Shown: piece after piece, positions 5,996-6,679 of the stretch
Numbering within the stretch: the stretch's first letter is position 1
How the letters are laid out: each line of letters opens with the position of its first letter
Assembly: GCA_947260045.1 (NCBI GenBank)
Contig: CAMYOP010000177.1
Coordinates: forward strand, 1 to 6,679
Direction: 5' to 3'
Origin: an uncultured Desulfobulbaceae bacterium
Lineage (GTDB): Bacteria > Desulfobacterota > Desulfobulbia > Desulfobulbales > Desulfobulbaceae
DNA: 6,679 nt
Position numbers and translations under genes: made by a program
The notes under the pieces: generated by a model
What the model saw: the letters and a program-made list of their open reading frames with translations, nothing else
Told to the model about the DNA's origin: nothing
Database searches by the model: none

Positions 5996-6679
5996 TTAAC
6001 TTTTTGTCTTTAAAAGATAAGTCATACTTTTCGCATTGCGTACCGCCTGACCTGCGACGTGATTATTGAAAAAGAGAAGGCCTTGGCTGCATTGCTTGCT
6101 CATTTTTGGAAGTTTGTTGTCGATCCACTCTCTGAGTTCCTTTTCCTGATAGTCATAATCGAATTTTTGCTGCATGGTGCCAGATTTCCAACCCTTTGTG
6201 TTGCGGCCATGGAAGCGAACATAGAAGAGATTTGGGTTGGTGACAACATCCAGACAGGGGAAAAGATGGGAAAGTCCAGGAATATCGACGGTCACCAGGC
6301 TTATTGCTCTTTCCTCAAGCCCTGCAAAAACACTGTCCAGGGCCCAGGAGCGATGACGGAATTCAATGGCCAGGGGCAAATCGCTAAGGGTATCAAGAAG
6401 TCGTGCCAGATAAAGTCTGTTTTCTCTATTACGCCTGAAAGTGGGGGGAAGTTGAATCAGGACAGCACAGAGCTGACCCGCTTTGAGAAGAGGACTTAAA
6501 CCCTGTGTGAATTTCAGCGCCTGCTTGTACCAGTCGTCTGCTATTTCATGGGTCATGGTCCGTGTCAGTTTGGCTGCAAAACGAAAATTACTCGGAACCC
6601 GGTCAAGCATACGGGCAAGGGACTGAGCCTGAACCATCTGGTACCAGGTGTAATTGAGTTCGACAACCTGGAATTGCTG
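5996..6679 (-). CDS. DUF72 (YecE-like) family protein, 5' end outside window
   Basis: The frame is open to the right edge of the window, so the 227 visible residues are the C-terminal part. The internal Met at 6637 is not the start, because the residues before it (VVELNYTWYQ) are a conserved DUF72 motif. Other family signatures follow: QLPPTF (76-81 of the visible part), AIEFRHRSW (104-112), FYVRFHGR (152-159), YDYQEKELREW (175-185) and FFNNHVAGQAVRNA (203-216). DUF72/YecE proteins are thought to form TIM-barrel-like folds, and their reaction is not known. The gene ends with TAA at 5998-5996, 126 bp before imuB on the same strand. A short dyad (TCTGA 5971-5975, TCAGA 5983-5987) lies in the gap but lacks a good T-run on either strand, so I do not call a terminator. 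Next to a translesion cassette a link to DNA damage is possible, but adjacency is the only evidence. Confidence 0.88.
   Translation of the reverse strand, partial: QQFQVVELNYTWYQMVQAQSLARMLDRVPSNFRFAAKLTRTMTHEIADDWYKQALKFTQGLSPLLKAGQLCAVLIQLPPTFRRNRENRLYLARLLDTLSDLPLAIEFRHRSWALDSVFAGLEERAISLVTVDIPGLSHLFPCLDVVTNPNLFYVRFHGRNTKGWKSGTMQQKFDYDYQEKELREWIDNKLPKMSKQCSQGLLFFNNHVAGQAVRNAKSMTYLLKTKS

Noticed and set aside
6059..6499. A 146-codon plus-strand open frame opposite DUF72
   Set aside because: The minus strand carries conserved DUF72 motifs throughout this stretch, so the plus-strand frame is a shadow.
5996..6637. DUF72 gene starting at the ATG at 6637
   Set aside because: The frame stays open to the window edge, and the residues before this Met form a conserved family motif. 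The true start is outside the window.

Overview
The window holds five protein genes in two blocks that differ in base composition. The right-hand block (about 1662 to 6679) has balanced base composition and is read entirely on the minus strand. It carries the 3' part of a DUF72/YecE-family gene, an imuB-like gene for an inactive Y-family polymerase, and a dnaE2/imuC-like gene for an error-prone replicative-type polymerase. The left-hand block (about 1 to 1660) is visibly AT-rich. It carries a divergent pair: an exported histidine-rich protein on the minus strand and a probable lipoprotein of unknown function on the plus strand. The proteins suggest a Gram-negative bacterium, perhaps a member of the former Deltaproteobacteria (Desulfobacterota). 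That placement is a guess from protein style; no marker gene proves it.

The best-understood part is the mutagenic translesion cassette imuB-dnaE2. ImuB (4700-5869) keeps the Y-family layout and a textbook beta-clamp motif (QLSLF) but has lost the catalytic acidic residues. DnaE2 (1662-4667) keeps all three polymerase aspartates but shows no clear clamp motif. This matches the known division of labour in which ImuB docks DnaE2 on the sliding clamp. No imuA/recA-like partner is present in the window, so this is either a two-gene version or one whose third component is encoded elsewhere.

Upstream of imuB, a near-consensus promoter (TTGACA, 18 bp, TACATT) contains a 20-bp dyad at 5921-5940. The dyad has the geometry of the E. 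coli LexA box (TGT-N8-ACA) and matches its idealised consensus at 16 of 20 positions, with a symmetric C-to-A / G-to-T change. It overlaps the -10 and lies inside the spacer, where an SOS repressor would sit. This is the most informative regulatory signal in the window.

The convergent gap between dnaE2 and the lipoprotein gene (1468-1661) contains two candidate intrinsic terminators for the dnaE2 strand and a small tandem repeat. The first 141 bases contain no gene I can support. I see no RNA genes, CRISPR arrays, insertion sequences or origins.
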